64,000 nucleotides of DNA from assembly GCF_000204055.1 (NCBI RefSeq), contig NW_006768824.1, forward strand, positions 126,366 through 190,365, read 5' to 3'. The notes below the pieces were generated by a model. That model did not search any database. It was not told the origin of the DNA and saw only the letters and a program-made list of their open reading frames with translations. The position numbers and the translations under genes were made by a program. Source of the DNA: Melampsora larici-populina 98AG31 (lineage: Eukaryota; Basidiomycota; Pucciniomycetes; Pucciniales; Melampsoraceae). This document shows positions 21,701-30,967 of this stretch, one piece after another. Within the stretch, counting starts at the first letter, position 1. Each line of letters opens with the position of its first letter.

Positions 21701-22756
21701 ATGGAAGAAATACAACGTCAGCTTAATAACCTTCAAAATTCTTTAGCCGAAGAACGCCAATTGCGCGAACAAGCCGAAGCTAGAGGTAGACAAGCCAAAG
21801 AGCGTCTTGAAGCTATGATAGCGGGACGCACTAATGACGGTGGTAACCCTCCTACGACTCCTCACCCCGCACCTGCACAACCTGACCCTCCACGTGTCCT
21901 AAAGGGACCTAAGGTTGCAACGCCCGATAAATTTAATGGCGCTAGAGGTGGACAGGCCGAGGTGTTTGCCAGTCAAGTACAACTGTACATGATGGCCCAC
22001 CCGTATCTATTCCCTGATGATCGTTCAAAAGTGGTCTTCACCCTTTCCTACTTTACCGGTACAGCGAGCGCTTGGGCCCAGACATTAACTGCAGAACTGT
22101 TCGATCCCAAAACTGCCCACACTGTCACCTACGAACGCCTCGTCCGCAACTTCAAAGCGATGTTTTTCGATACCGAAAAAAAATCTAAAGCTGAGAAAGC
22201 GATCCGATCCTTAACTCAAAAGTCAACTGTAGCAGCATACACTCATGAATTCAACCTGCACGCAGCCAGTACTGGATGGGAAACCATGACATTGATAAGC
22301 CAGTACGAACAAGGCTTGAAGAAAGACATCCGAGTGGCAATGGTACTAGCATCTGAGGAGTTCACCTCCATCGAGCAAATTTCAAATATTGCCATCAAGC
22401 TCGACAACAAGATTCATGGCTCAACTGACACTTCCCTTACACCACCACCATTGACTCGCGACCCGAACGCCATGGATATATCAGCATCCTACACTAGACT
22501 GTCCGATGAGGAAAGAACCAGACGCCTTTGCACAGGAACTTGTTTTCGGTGCAACCAACAGGGTCACATATCACCTAACTGTCCTACTCGTCAAAGGAAT
22601 GATCGTAGTTTCAAAGGAAGAGGAGGGTATAAGAGTAGATTAGCAGAATTAGAAGTCAAGTTAGCAGCTTTAGGTGGGAAGGGAGATGGGGAAGGTGATC
22701 AAGGAGAAGGCACTAGCAGATCAGAGGCATCAAAAAATGGAGGCGCTCAAGCCTGA
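21701..22756 (+). CDS. gag: Chromovirus Gag
   Basis: 351 residues. Residues 1-45 form a charged coiled coil (EEIQRQLNNLQNSLAEE...). A Pro-rich linker follows, then the capsid-like retrotransposon Gag domain from about residue 70 (KGPKVATPDKFNGARGG; FTGTASAWAQ; a segment ending DNKIHG near residue 245). A CCHC knuckle (CFRCNQQGHISPNC) sits at about residues 280-293, with a basic Gly-rich tail behind it. The last codons hold the slippery A AAA AAT for the move to pol. Confidence 0.95.
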   Translation: MEEIQRQLNNLQNSLAEERQLREQAEARGRQAKERLEAMIAGRTNDGGNPPTTPHPAPAQPDPPRVLKGPKVATPDKFNGARGGQAEVFASQVQLYMMAHPYLFPDDRSKVVFTLSYFTGTASAWAQTLTAELFDPKTAHTVTYERLVRNFKAMFFDTEKKSKAEKAIRSLTQKSTVAAYTHEFNLHAASTGWETMTLISQYEQGLKKDIRVAMVLASEEFTSIEQISNIAIKLDNKIHGSTDTSLTPPPLTRDPNAMDISASYTRLSDEERTRRLCTGTCFRCNQQGHISPNCPTRQRNDRSFKGRGGYKSRLAELEVKLAALGGKGDGEGDQGEGTSRSEASKNGGAQA

Positions 22757-25700
22757 AGGTCGTGCCTAGCTTGAGCATTAAGGATTCATTAAGTTTGATT
22801 GATTTAGGAGCTAATAACATTGTAACATGCAATTCAAGTGATCCACGCATATTTTTACAAGTCCTATTATCTATGACCCATGAATCCCGCGCCACACCAT
22901 CTGAGAGAGCCCCTGCTCGTTTCTTAATTGATTCGGGCGCTACCCACAACGTCCTAAGTGAAAATTATACACAAAGTGCAGAATTTTTTCACTACGCATC
23001 ACCCACTTCTCGAGCAGTAACCGGCTTCGACGGCTCGAAAACTAGCTCATCTCACGAATTACAACTTATAATTGATCACGACTTCAACCCGACACCTTTC
23101 ATTATCGTTAACATCAAGAATACCTATGATGGCATATTAGGAATGCCTTGGATACGACTTAATCATCACCGTATTGATTGGAAAACAGGCTCAATCCATA
23201 ACCCACGAGTCTCAGCTGCCTCCTGTACTATGGAGTCGTCAAGTCCGGAAACACCCTCTCAGGACACAGAGTTGGAACCCAAGAGGGACGCTAGGAACTA
23301 TGACGAGGGGATGTGCTTTCCGAAGATTGCATTAACATCCCCGCAGAGTGAGTTTGATAATTTTTCTTCCTCCAAAATTGCATTAGAAGAGACTGGCAAG
23401 CAAGATCCTCCCTTGAATAAACAGAGCACCACGATCAACGCCGCACACCCCGAGGACCACATCGCGACTGTCAATACAGTCTTGTCAAATCCGCAACACA
23501 CCCCTATCAGCCCGAGTGAGGAGCCGTTGGGGCACGCTAGGAACTTTGACAAGGGGGCGAGTATTTTCCCAAATACAAACAAGCCCCCGCAATGTGAGTT
23601 TGATAATCCTCCTTCTCCAAACATTCCCAGAACGGCTAGCAAGCTTTGTCATCCCTTGGATTACAGTACCACAGCCCAAATCAATAGTGCAACAGCCTCA
23701 TGGTCCACTTCAGCACGACTAGCGGCCGAAGAAAAGAAGAAATTACCAACCAAATCAGTCGAAGAACTTGTACCGTCATGCTATCACCGGCACTTACAGA
23801 TGTTTATGAAGAATAAAGCACAAACTTTACCACCTCGACAAAAATATGATTTCAAGGTTGACCTCATTGAAGGAGCACAACCTCAGGCTAGTCGCATCAT
23901 TCCACTCTCTCCCGCGGAACAGAAGGTACTAGACGAGATGATAAAGTCTGGATTGGCAAATGGAACAATTCGAAGAACCACTTCACCATGGGCGGCTCCC
24001 GTTTTATTCACCGGAAAGAAAGACGGCAACTTACGGCCGTGCTTTGACTACCGTAAACTCAACGCCTTAACTGTCAAGAATAAGTATCCACTCCCACTCA
24101 CCATGGATCTGATTGACAGCCTCCTTGACGCTGACGAATTTACGAAACTCGACATGCGCAACGCTTATGGGAATCTCAGAGTAGCAGAGGGTGACGAAGA
24201 CAAATTAGCTTTCATCTGTAAAGACGGCCAATTTGCACCTCTCACGATGCCTTTCGGACCAACAGGAGCGCCAGGGTATTTTCAATACTTCATGCAAGAT
24301 ATCATGATAGCTCACATAGGAAAGGACGCTGCTGTATTTCTAGACGATACTATGATATACACCAAGAAGGGACATAGTCACGAAAAAGCAGTGAATGAAA
24401 TACTTGACATCTTCAGCAAGCACCAACTATGGCTCAAACCGGAAAAGTGCGAGTTTTCAAAATCTGAAGTCGAATACTTAGGGCTACTGATCTCTCGAAA
24501 CAAGATAAGAATGGACCCCACGAAGGTCAAAGCCGTATCTGAATGGCCTGCTCCAAAAAACGTCTCTGAACTTCAAAGGTTTATTGGGTTTGCTAATTTC
24601 TATAGAAGATTCATAGGCCAATTTTCAAAAACCACACGACCACTACACAACCTCACGCGCGACAAGACACCTTTCATATGGGACCTTCAATGCGAAAAGG
24701 CATTCAACAACCTGAAAACTTTATTCACATCAGCACCAATATTGAAAATTGCAGATCCATACAAACCTTTTGTATTGGAATGTGATTGCTCTGACTTTGC
24801 ACTAGGAGCGGTTTTATCTCAAAAATGCAACAAAGATGGTGAACTTCATCCGGTAGCATACTTGTCACGATCATTGGTACAAGCTGAGCGCAACTACGAG
24901 ATCTTCGATAAAGAGTTATTAGCAATAGTAGCATCATTTAAGGAATGGCGCCACTATTTAGAAGGAAACCCACACCGCCTGGACGTCATAGTTTACACAG
25001 ATCATCGTAACTTAGAAACCTTTATGACTACCAAGCAGTTGACTCGACGCCAGGCCAGATGGGCAGAGACTCTTGGTTGCTTTGATTTTCAAATCAAATT
25101 TCGCCCAGGGAAACAGGCCACCAAACCAGACGCATTATCAAGAAGACCCGACCTTGCACCGGACGAGAAAGAGAAGCTTACATTCGGACGACTACTTAAA
25201 CCTGATAATATAAGACCTGACACTTTCACAGCTGAGCTATCTAGCCTCGAGTCCTTTTTTGAGGATGAATCAATTCAACTAGAAGACGCCGATCATTGGT
25301 TTGAGGTGGATGTTTTAGGAGTTTCAGCCAATAATTCACCGAACCCAATACTCAACGACAGAGAAATCATCGATCTTATACGAGAATCAACCGCTAAAAG
25401 CCCGAGACTTGTAGAAATCATAGAGGCAGTGAATAACCCTATATCATCGAAGCTACGTGATTTATTCTCAAGATATAAGGTGAAGGATGGCGTACTATAC
25501 CATAATGGTCGAATTGAAGTACCAGAAGACGACAACATTAAATTCCAAATATTACGCAGCAGACACGACAATCTCCTAGCCGGACACCCAGGTAGATCAA
25601 AGACACTAGGACTGATACGTAGGTGTTTCAGTTGGCCGTCTCAGAAGGCATACGTTAACCGCTACGTTGACGGCTGTGATTCGTGCTTGAGGACCAAGAC

Positions 25701-26847
25701 AACATCAACAAAACCTTTTGGAACACTCGAACCCCTACCTATACCGGCGGGCCCCTGGACGGATATAAGTTACGACTTAATCACAGGATTACCACCATCC
25801 AACGGTAAAGATAGCATCTTGACGGTAGTAGATAGACTGACGAAAATGAGTCACTTTATTTCGTGCAGAGAAACCATGTCTGCCAAAGAACTTGCAGACC
25901 TGATGATCAAGTTCGTATGGAAGTTACATGGCACCCCGAAAACAATCACTTCGGACAGGGGCAGCATCTTTGTTTCTCAACTAACTCAAGAACTCGACTC
26001 AAGATTGGGGATACGACTACAGCCATCAACAGCCTACCATCCTCGGACGGACGGACAATCTGAAATTGTCAACAAAGCTATTGAACAGTATCTCAGACAC
26101 TTTATCACATACCGACGGGACAACTGGGACGACCTATTGGCAATTGCGGAATTCTCATACAACAACAACAACCACACATCGACAGGAGTATCACCTTTTG
26201 AAGCAAACTACGGATTCGAACCAAACTTCAATGGCATACCCTCGACAGAACAATGTCTACCAGCAGTGGAAGAGAGGTTAAAGGTCTTAAATAATGTTCA
26301 AGAAGAACTGACCGAGTGTTTAATAATTGCACAGGAGAATATGAAAAAACAGTTTGACAAAGATGTACGACCTACACCCAAATGGCAAATCGGCGACCAA
26401 GTTTGGCTGAACAGCAAGAATATTTCAACTACGCGGCCAAGCCCTAAACTGGACCATAAATGGCTGGGTCCCTTCAATATCTTAAACAAAATTTCACGTT
26501 CCGCGTACAAACTGAACTTACCACTTTCCATGAAGGGCATACACCCAGTATTTCACGTCTCTTTACTTAGGAAACACAACCCGGACAGCATAGACGAGAG
26601 AAGACCGCAAGAAACTCAACCAATCAAGATTAGAGAGAATGATGAATGGGAAGTCGAAGAAATATTCGACAGCCGCAAGAGATATAATAAAATTGAATAT
26701 TTAGTTTCATGGAAAGGATTCACAACAGAACACAATTCATGGGAACCAAGCATTAATTTAACAAACAGCAAGCTATTAGTAGATGAATTTAACAGAAGGT
26801 TTCCAAATGCAACGGACAGGCACAAGAGGACACGGAGAAAAAAGTGA
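22717..26847 (+). CDS. pol: Chromovirus Pol: PR-RT-RH-IN-chromodomain
   Basis: Open from 22717 to the stop at 26845. It overlaps gag in the -1 frame and is expressed as Gag-Pol, so no start codon is expected. The protease motif FLIDSGATHN lies at about 22921. A protease-RT linker of about 800 bp contains the hairpin modules at 23307 and 23553. In RT, KLDMRNAYGNLRV sits near 24140 and the catalytic FLDDT near 24340. In RNase H, ECDCSDFALGAVL sits near 24778 and TDHRNLE near 25000. The integrase zinc region runs from HDNLLAGH to CDSC (about 25565-25690), with catalytic D in SYDLITG, D in TSDRGS and E in DGQSEIVNK. The chromodomain is near 26640-26800 (EWEVEEIFDS, YLVSWKGF, NSWEP). No defect was seen. 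Confidence 0.96.
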   Translation, partial: QIRGIKKWRRSSLKVVPSLSIKDSLSLIDLGANNIVTCNSSDPRIFLQVLLSMTHESRATPSERAPARFLIDSGATHNVLSENYTQSAEFFHYASPTSRAVTGFDGSKTSSSHELQLIIDHDFNPTPFIIVNIKNTYDGILGMPWIRLNHHRIDWKTGSIHNPRVSAASCTMESSSPETPSQDTELEPKRDARNYDEGMCFPKIALTSPQSEFDNFSSSKIALEETGKQDPPLNKQSTTINAAHPEDHIATVNTVLSNPQHTPISPSEEPLGHARNFDKGASIFPNTNKPPQCEFDNPPSPNIPRTASKLCHPLDYSTTAQINSATASWSTSARLAAEEKKKLPTKSVEELVPSCYHRHLQMFMKNKAQTLPPRQKYDFKVDLIEGAQPQASRIIPLSPAEQKVLDEMIKSGLANGTIRRTTSPWAAPVLFTGKKDGNLRPCFDYRKLNALTVKNKYPLPLTMDLIDSLLDADEFTKLDMRNAYGNLRVAEGDEDKLAFICKDGQFAPLTMPFGPTGAPGYFQYFMQDIMIAHIGKDAAVFLDDTMIYTKKGHSHEKAVNEILDIFSKHQLWLKPEKCEFSKSEVEYLGLLISRNKIRMDPTKVKAVSEWPAPKNVSELQRFIGFANFYRRFIGQFSKTTRPLHNLTRDKTPFIWDLQCEKAFNNLKTLFTSAPILKIADPYKPFVLECDCSDFALGAVLSQKCNKDGELHPVAYLSRSLVQAERNYEIFDKELLAIVASFKEWRHYLEGNPHRLDVIVYTDHRNLETFMTTKQLTRRQARWAETLGCFDFQIKFRPGKQATKPDALSRRPDLAPDEKEKLTFGRLLKPDNIRPDTFTAELSSLESFFEDESIQLEDADHWFEVDVLGVSANNSPNPILNDREIIDLIRESTAKSPRLVEIIEAVNNPISSKLRDLFSRYKVKDGVLYHNGRIEVPEDDNIKFQILRSRHDNLLAGHPGRSKTLGLIRRCFSWPSQKAYVNRYVDGCDSCLRTKTTSTKPFGTLEPLPIPAGPWTDISYDLITGLPPSNGKDSILTVVDRLTKMSHFISCRETMSAKELADLMIKFVWKLHGTPKTITSDRGSIFVSQLTQELDSRLGIRLQPSTAYHPRTDGQSEIVNKAIEQYLRHFITYRRDNWDDLLAIAEFSYNNNNHTSTGVSPFEANYGFEPNFNGIPSTEQCLPAVEERLKVLNNVQEELTECLIIAQENMKKQFDKDVRPTPKWQIGDQVWLNSKNISTTRPSPKLDHKWLGPFNILNKISRSAYKLNLPLSMKGIHPVFHVSLLRKHNPDSIDERRPQETQPIKIRENDEWEVEEIFDSRKRYNKIEYLVSWKGFTTEHNSWEPSINLTNSKLLVDEFNRRFPNATDRHKRTRRKK
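22732..22776 (+). promoter_or_regulatory. -1 ribosomal frameshift signal, gag to pol
   Basis: Slippery A AAA AAT at 22732-22738 in the gag frame (AAA AAT). A 6-nt spacer follows, then an 8-bp stem GCTCAAGC (22745-22752)/GCTTGAGC (22769-22776) with a 16-nt loop. The pol frame is -1 to gag, opens at 22717 and lacks an ATG, as expected. The related element at 59441 keeps the heptamer, spacer and loop length while the stem bases change in pairs. Confidence 0.82.
23307..23342 (+). repeat. PR-RT linker hairpin, copy A
   Basis: Outer stem GGGGATGT (23307-23314)/ACATCCCC (23335-23342); the inner part is weak in this copy. It is followed by GCAGAGTGAGT. First of two modules 246 bp apart in this element. 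Confidence 0.75.
23553..23588 (+). repeat. PR-RT linker hairpin, copy B
   Basis: Outer stem GGGGGC (23553-23558)/GCCCCC (23583-23588). Inner stem GTATTT (23561-23566)/AAATAC (23571-23576) with loop TCCC. It is followed by GCAATGTGAGT. The outer stem changed in both arms relative to copy A. Confidence 0.8.
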
Positions 26848-26926
26848 GAGGGTAAGCTTTTTCCCACTGGGTTTTTTAACGCTACCCGGGGAAGAACGCA
26901 GAACTTTCAAGAGGGAGTTTGGGCGT

Positions 26927-26937
26927 AAAAGGGGGGA
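26927..26937 (+). promoter_or_regulatory. Polypurine tract
   Basis: AAAAGGGGGGA, three bases before the 3' LTR; the expected plus-strand primer. Confidence 0.85.
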
Positions 26938-26940
26938 TAC

Positions 26941-27135
26941 TGTTATGATCTCAACTATGTAACGAGCGGTGAAAGGCCCAACAATACATGTCACAGATTA
27001 GAGCCTATGTTGTATACTATCCACGTTGTACACATCTCTCTTTTCTCTTCATCCGACAATCTGCATACCAAGCCTTGAACCTGGTGGGAAGACATCACTA
27101 ACCCTCGTCCCAAGACCCCAACCCCAGTCCTAACA
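26941..27135 (+). repeat. 3' LTR of the intact chromovirus
   Basis: Identical to 21105-21299. It is followed by the ATAGA target duplication at 27136-27140. Confidence 0.97.
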
Positions 27136-28440
27136 ATAGACCCATACAAAATACCACCATAATCAGCTAGACCCCGGGTTTGCACAGTATTTTACAGGTA
27201 TGAGCAAGATTTATGGCATAGATGTTTTTTGAGGATTTTGTTTTTTGTCAATATTAGAATAGCAATATCAAAAATCAAATGAAAAAGGAATGTTTCTCAA
27301 TGGGGTATCTGACTAATCAACTCAGATAATTAAATGCTTCTTTTGAAGAATATCAAAATCATACTTTCTTTACATGTCCCCACACCTAGGAATTGTAATC
27401 ATTGGGTTTGGGACAACCCCTGGCCCGCCCCTGCAGAACTTGAATGATTATGTAAATCACTTGGAGGGGACTGTACATTAGACAAACAGAATTTGCCACA
27501 TGTTGCACATGTTTCTACAAGGATCAATAAGGTTTACAGGGCAAATGTTTTATTGGTGTTTAATAAGCATTGGAATAGTGACACTGAATATTGATCAATA
27601 ACCGGGGTTTCACAGAGTAGATTAAAGTCAACATAATCATCAGTTTTTTTAGAATCACAACACACAATATCTTAGCAAAAATTCTGCAAACTAGGGCTGT
27701 GACCTGACCCCAGCCTCAGCCAGTCAACTGTGCCTGACACTTTCTTGGAAAGAGGCATTCCCTCCCCTGGGGCACCAAAACAAGCTGAAAGTGATTCCAA
27801 AAGCCCTGTGGGCGCCCCAATGGCCCCAATGGCCCCAATGGCCCCAATGGCCCCAAATGCCTGGCTGCCTGGTGGCCCATTGTTTTTTGGCCTGATAAAT
27901 AAAGAAAATGATGTCTATTTTAGTTTTTATAGCTCTCTTGACATCCTAAGTAGGTGCACACAGGTTGGATAAAAAAACAAGACACTTAATCCTGCATCAC
28001 CCATCAAAAGTTCCCCTTTCTGCCCTTGTTTTTGCACCTGTAATTGATTCAAGGTGTGCCCTGATTGGCCCTGAGTGCTTTTTTTTAAAGTGTTTTTTGG
28101 CTAAAGTGCATATAACACTAACTAAACAGTAATATACAGGATTAGTACACCTTAAAAGAGCGGCCATCTAATCAAAAACAAGAATAACAATTGACTATAA
28201 GAGAGGATGACATCTTTGAATCAAAGCTTTCAGCTTTTTGCTATTTTGACGTTTTTATTTTTCCTGTTTTTTTTTAAAAAATCCATCTTTAGGCTTTTAG
28301 TCCACCCGCAGGAAAGCGATGGACCCCCATCATCAGAATCTAGTTTGACTAGCAACTTTGGGTCTGCTCAGGGCTGAGCAACGTCCCAGGGCTTCCCTGT
28401 CACACTCAGGGCCGGGTCACAGCCTTACTACAAACACACT

Positions 28441-28737
28441 TGTACACCACAAGGACATGCTGATGTCCTAGAGACGTCAGGATTTTTTGCAGGGGAAGGT
28501 ATATCCTGACAAAACTGATCCAAGGAGCCCGGGTCGGAATCAAAATTTGCGACATCCCACGGGCTTCCAAGGGTGTTCTTATTTAAATGTAGGCCCAGCC
28601 CGGCATCCTGAGTGTGTGCTGCGGACGTCCGCATGCACTGACATCCAGAGGACAGCCCAAACGGGGGTGCCGACGGAAGCATATGATCTCAGACAATCCC
28701 GATGTCCTTCCGCTCAAAAGCGTCTTTGTGGTGTACA
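28441..28737. repeat. MITE-like element with TGTACACCACAA termini
   Basis: TGTACACCACAAGGAC at the left; the complement of TGTACACCACAAAGAC at the right end. About 297 bp. GGACAT/ATGTCC motifs recur just inside both ends. No clear target duplication, so the superfamily is open. Confidence 0.55.
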
Positions 28738-30108
28738 GAAACCCCTGATCTTAGCCATATGTTGTACAGCTGCCTATGGGTATAAGAAAGTTTTATAGGA
28801 AATATATGCTTGGGAAGGTTTTTTACTTCAGCATTGGAGAAGTGACACTGCATATGAATTGATGAACACAGTTCCACAGTAAAATCTACAAGATTGATTG
28901 AATTTTTCTGAAACTGAAGTTGTAGAGGGTGAGGGCTTCTTCAAGGCACTTAAGTAGATTGAAGACACACTCTACCAGGCTATGTCACAGTGACAATTTC
29001 CATGCTCAGGGGTATCAGGTATAGCCATGGCTTCAATCAGGCTCAAGGCTATTACTTTAGAGCATTGAGCAGTGATGTATCTGAGCCCTCATCCAGTGTC
29101 ACAGCGTCATCAAGCAGCTTGATGTAATGACAAATGCAGAAGGAAATTTTAATATTGATCACCCAATAATCTTGGCAGTTGAATTGAGGAATCTAGTGGG
29201 TTTTCAAGGGATTAGTTTATTTTTTTGTTGATTCACTTTTGAGATCTTTCTAAGAGTTTGTGCAAGAGCAAATTGAGGAGGGTATGGGTGGTGCCAAATT
29301 TTCATCTTGCAGAATCTTTTGTAACAAAATCATTTTGGAACTATACATGTTTGAGAGTTTGTGTCTTTTTAGATCCTGAATAATCAGAGGTAGATGATTT
29401 GAGGAAGGCACTGGAGATAGATACACATCAGATTATGCTTGTAATGATGAGACCAATCTATTCCAGGAATGCAATTCACAAATCAAACCGATTATGCTGA
29501 ATTTCCTGTCCTCTTCATAAACATTGGATCACTGGTTGAATGCACACTGTGAGTGTCTTCTGATATGTAAAGCTTGTTGAAAATTTCGTGAATAAAACTT
29601 GATTGAGTTTTGCGGACAAAAACTTTAGATAAGCTTGCTTTTTAAAAATCTAGTTCAACAACTTGACAAAAATCCAGTGATTCGCAAACGTACAAACAAG
29701 TCCCTTGCTTCCTCGTGAAGATTTGCACTCTAAACTTATCAAAGTCCCCCCGCCCGCCCGAGTATGTAGTTAAGGGAGGTTCGCACTCAAAGCAGTGCAG
29801 TCTGAAAGTCAATTTGTTTCCTCTTGCCTTAAGATTCCACAATTGACAAAAACTGATGAAATCTACACAGCAAAAAAAGAAGTTCAAACCAATCAAAAAC
29901 CCAATTCATGTCCACCACTTCTTAAGTTCTTTAGACAGATCCTTTCTTGATTCACTTTACAGTTCAAAAAAACCAACTTTCTATCATATGTAAAATAAAC
30001 CAATCTACTTATTCTTTTTACAAAACACCCTATGCGAGCTCTCAGAACTTAGAAGGGACCTCTCTTAAACAATTCAAAACCAAAACCCACCATGTCTGTT
30101 TTGAGGTA

Positions 30109-30378
30109 GCATGTCGACGTGCTCACACCAATCAATTTCCGTAGAGGGTGGATATAACCTACAAACAGGTCTGAGAGCTAAGCATACAATTGCCTTTGTC
30201 AAGAGGGTCAGACAGCAAGTGTGTTAAATGGGCTCCTTTTTTCATAGTTCCATTGACAAATGGTACATTTTTGATTGTCTATTATTATTAACAAAGGATT
30301 TGCATTTTCTAGAGACAAATTGAATAAAGATCCGTTCAAATTTATTACACAACTCTCCGTGTGAGCACATCGACATGC
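30109..30378. repeat. Inverted repeat pair, 20 bp arms
   Basis: GCATGTCGACGTGCTCACAC (30109-30128) and GTGTGAGCACATCGACATGC (30359-30378) are complementary at 19 of 20 positions, 230 bp apart. Possibly the ends of a small decayed element. Confidence 0.6.
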
Positions 30379-30967
30379 TCATGGGGGACGGACATGGTGA
30401 CCTATACTAGATTTGATATAAGTGATTTCAAGGGCTTGAAATTGAGTTCATTGCTTGAATCTTAGATTGATGATCAACATTTGCTAAGGTGATCTGAGAC
30501 CTGATAACAAACAGAAAAGAAGATATGTACCTGTAGTAAATTGCGATACGTAAATAAATACAAAGTTGAATAACCCGAAAAAACCTACGGATTTAAGAAT
30601 AGAGAACATAAAGAAAACAACAAGTTATATATTTTGGATCTCAGATTGATGATTTATAATTGATATATTGTGTTGTTGATTTATTGAATTTTTCAAAAGT
30701 ATTATAAATCACTCCTAAAAGACTAACATACCTCAAATCTCCATATTATATTTTAAAATTATGAACAAAACCCTTTAAAACATTACTATGTGTTCATCTA
30801 ATCAATGACAATTGGTAAATGAATTCCTAAAATAAGATATATAATTCAAAATTTACTCAGTCATGTTAACTGAATCCCCATGTAAGATAGAAAAAAAACA
30901 CTGACCATCTTACCTAACGATCTACATTCATCTAACAAGTCTTTTAATTTGCTTTTGCCGATCATCC

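Larger units (their letters stand above)
21105..27135 (+). mobile_element. Complete Ty3-type chromovirus, identical LTRs
   Basis: LTRs 21105-21299 and 26941-27135 are identical over 195 bp and have TG...CA ends. The 5-bp duplication ATAGA flanks the element (21100-21104 and 27136-27140). The order is 5' LTR, self-complementary PBS, gag, -1 frameshift signal, pol with protease, RT, RNase H, integrase and chromodomain, polypurine tract, 3' LTR. Both reading frames are open throughout. Identical LTRs mean a very recent insertion. The integrase order and the chromodomain place it among chromoviruses, near the Tf1/sushi group. Confidence 0.96.
27141..30967. other. Gene-free, relic-rich intergenic stretch
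   Basis: No convincing gene. It includes a 9-bp microsatellite (GGCCCCAAT, about five units, 27813-27856), an inverted-repeat element at 28441-28737, an inverted repeat pair at 30109-30378, and AT-rich decayed sequence. The short open frames here lack any recognisable domain or codon signal. Confidence 0.6.

Noticed and set aside
27730..27972. Small open frame with MAPMAPMAP repeat
   Set aside because: It is produced by a GGCCCCAAT microsatellite; no domain and no splice structure.
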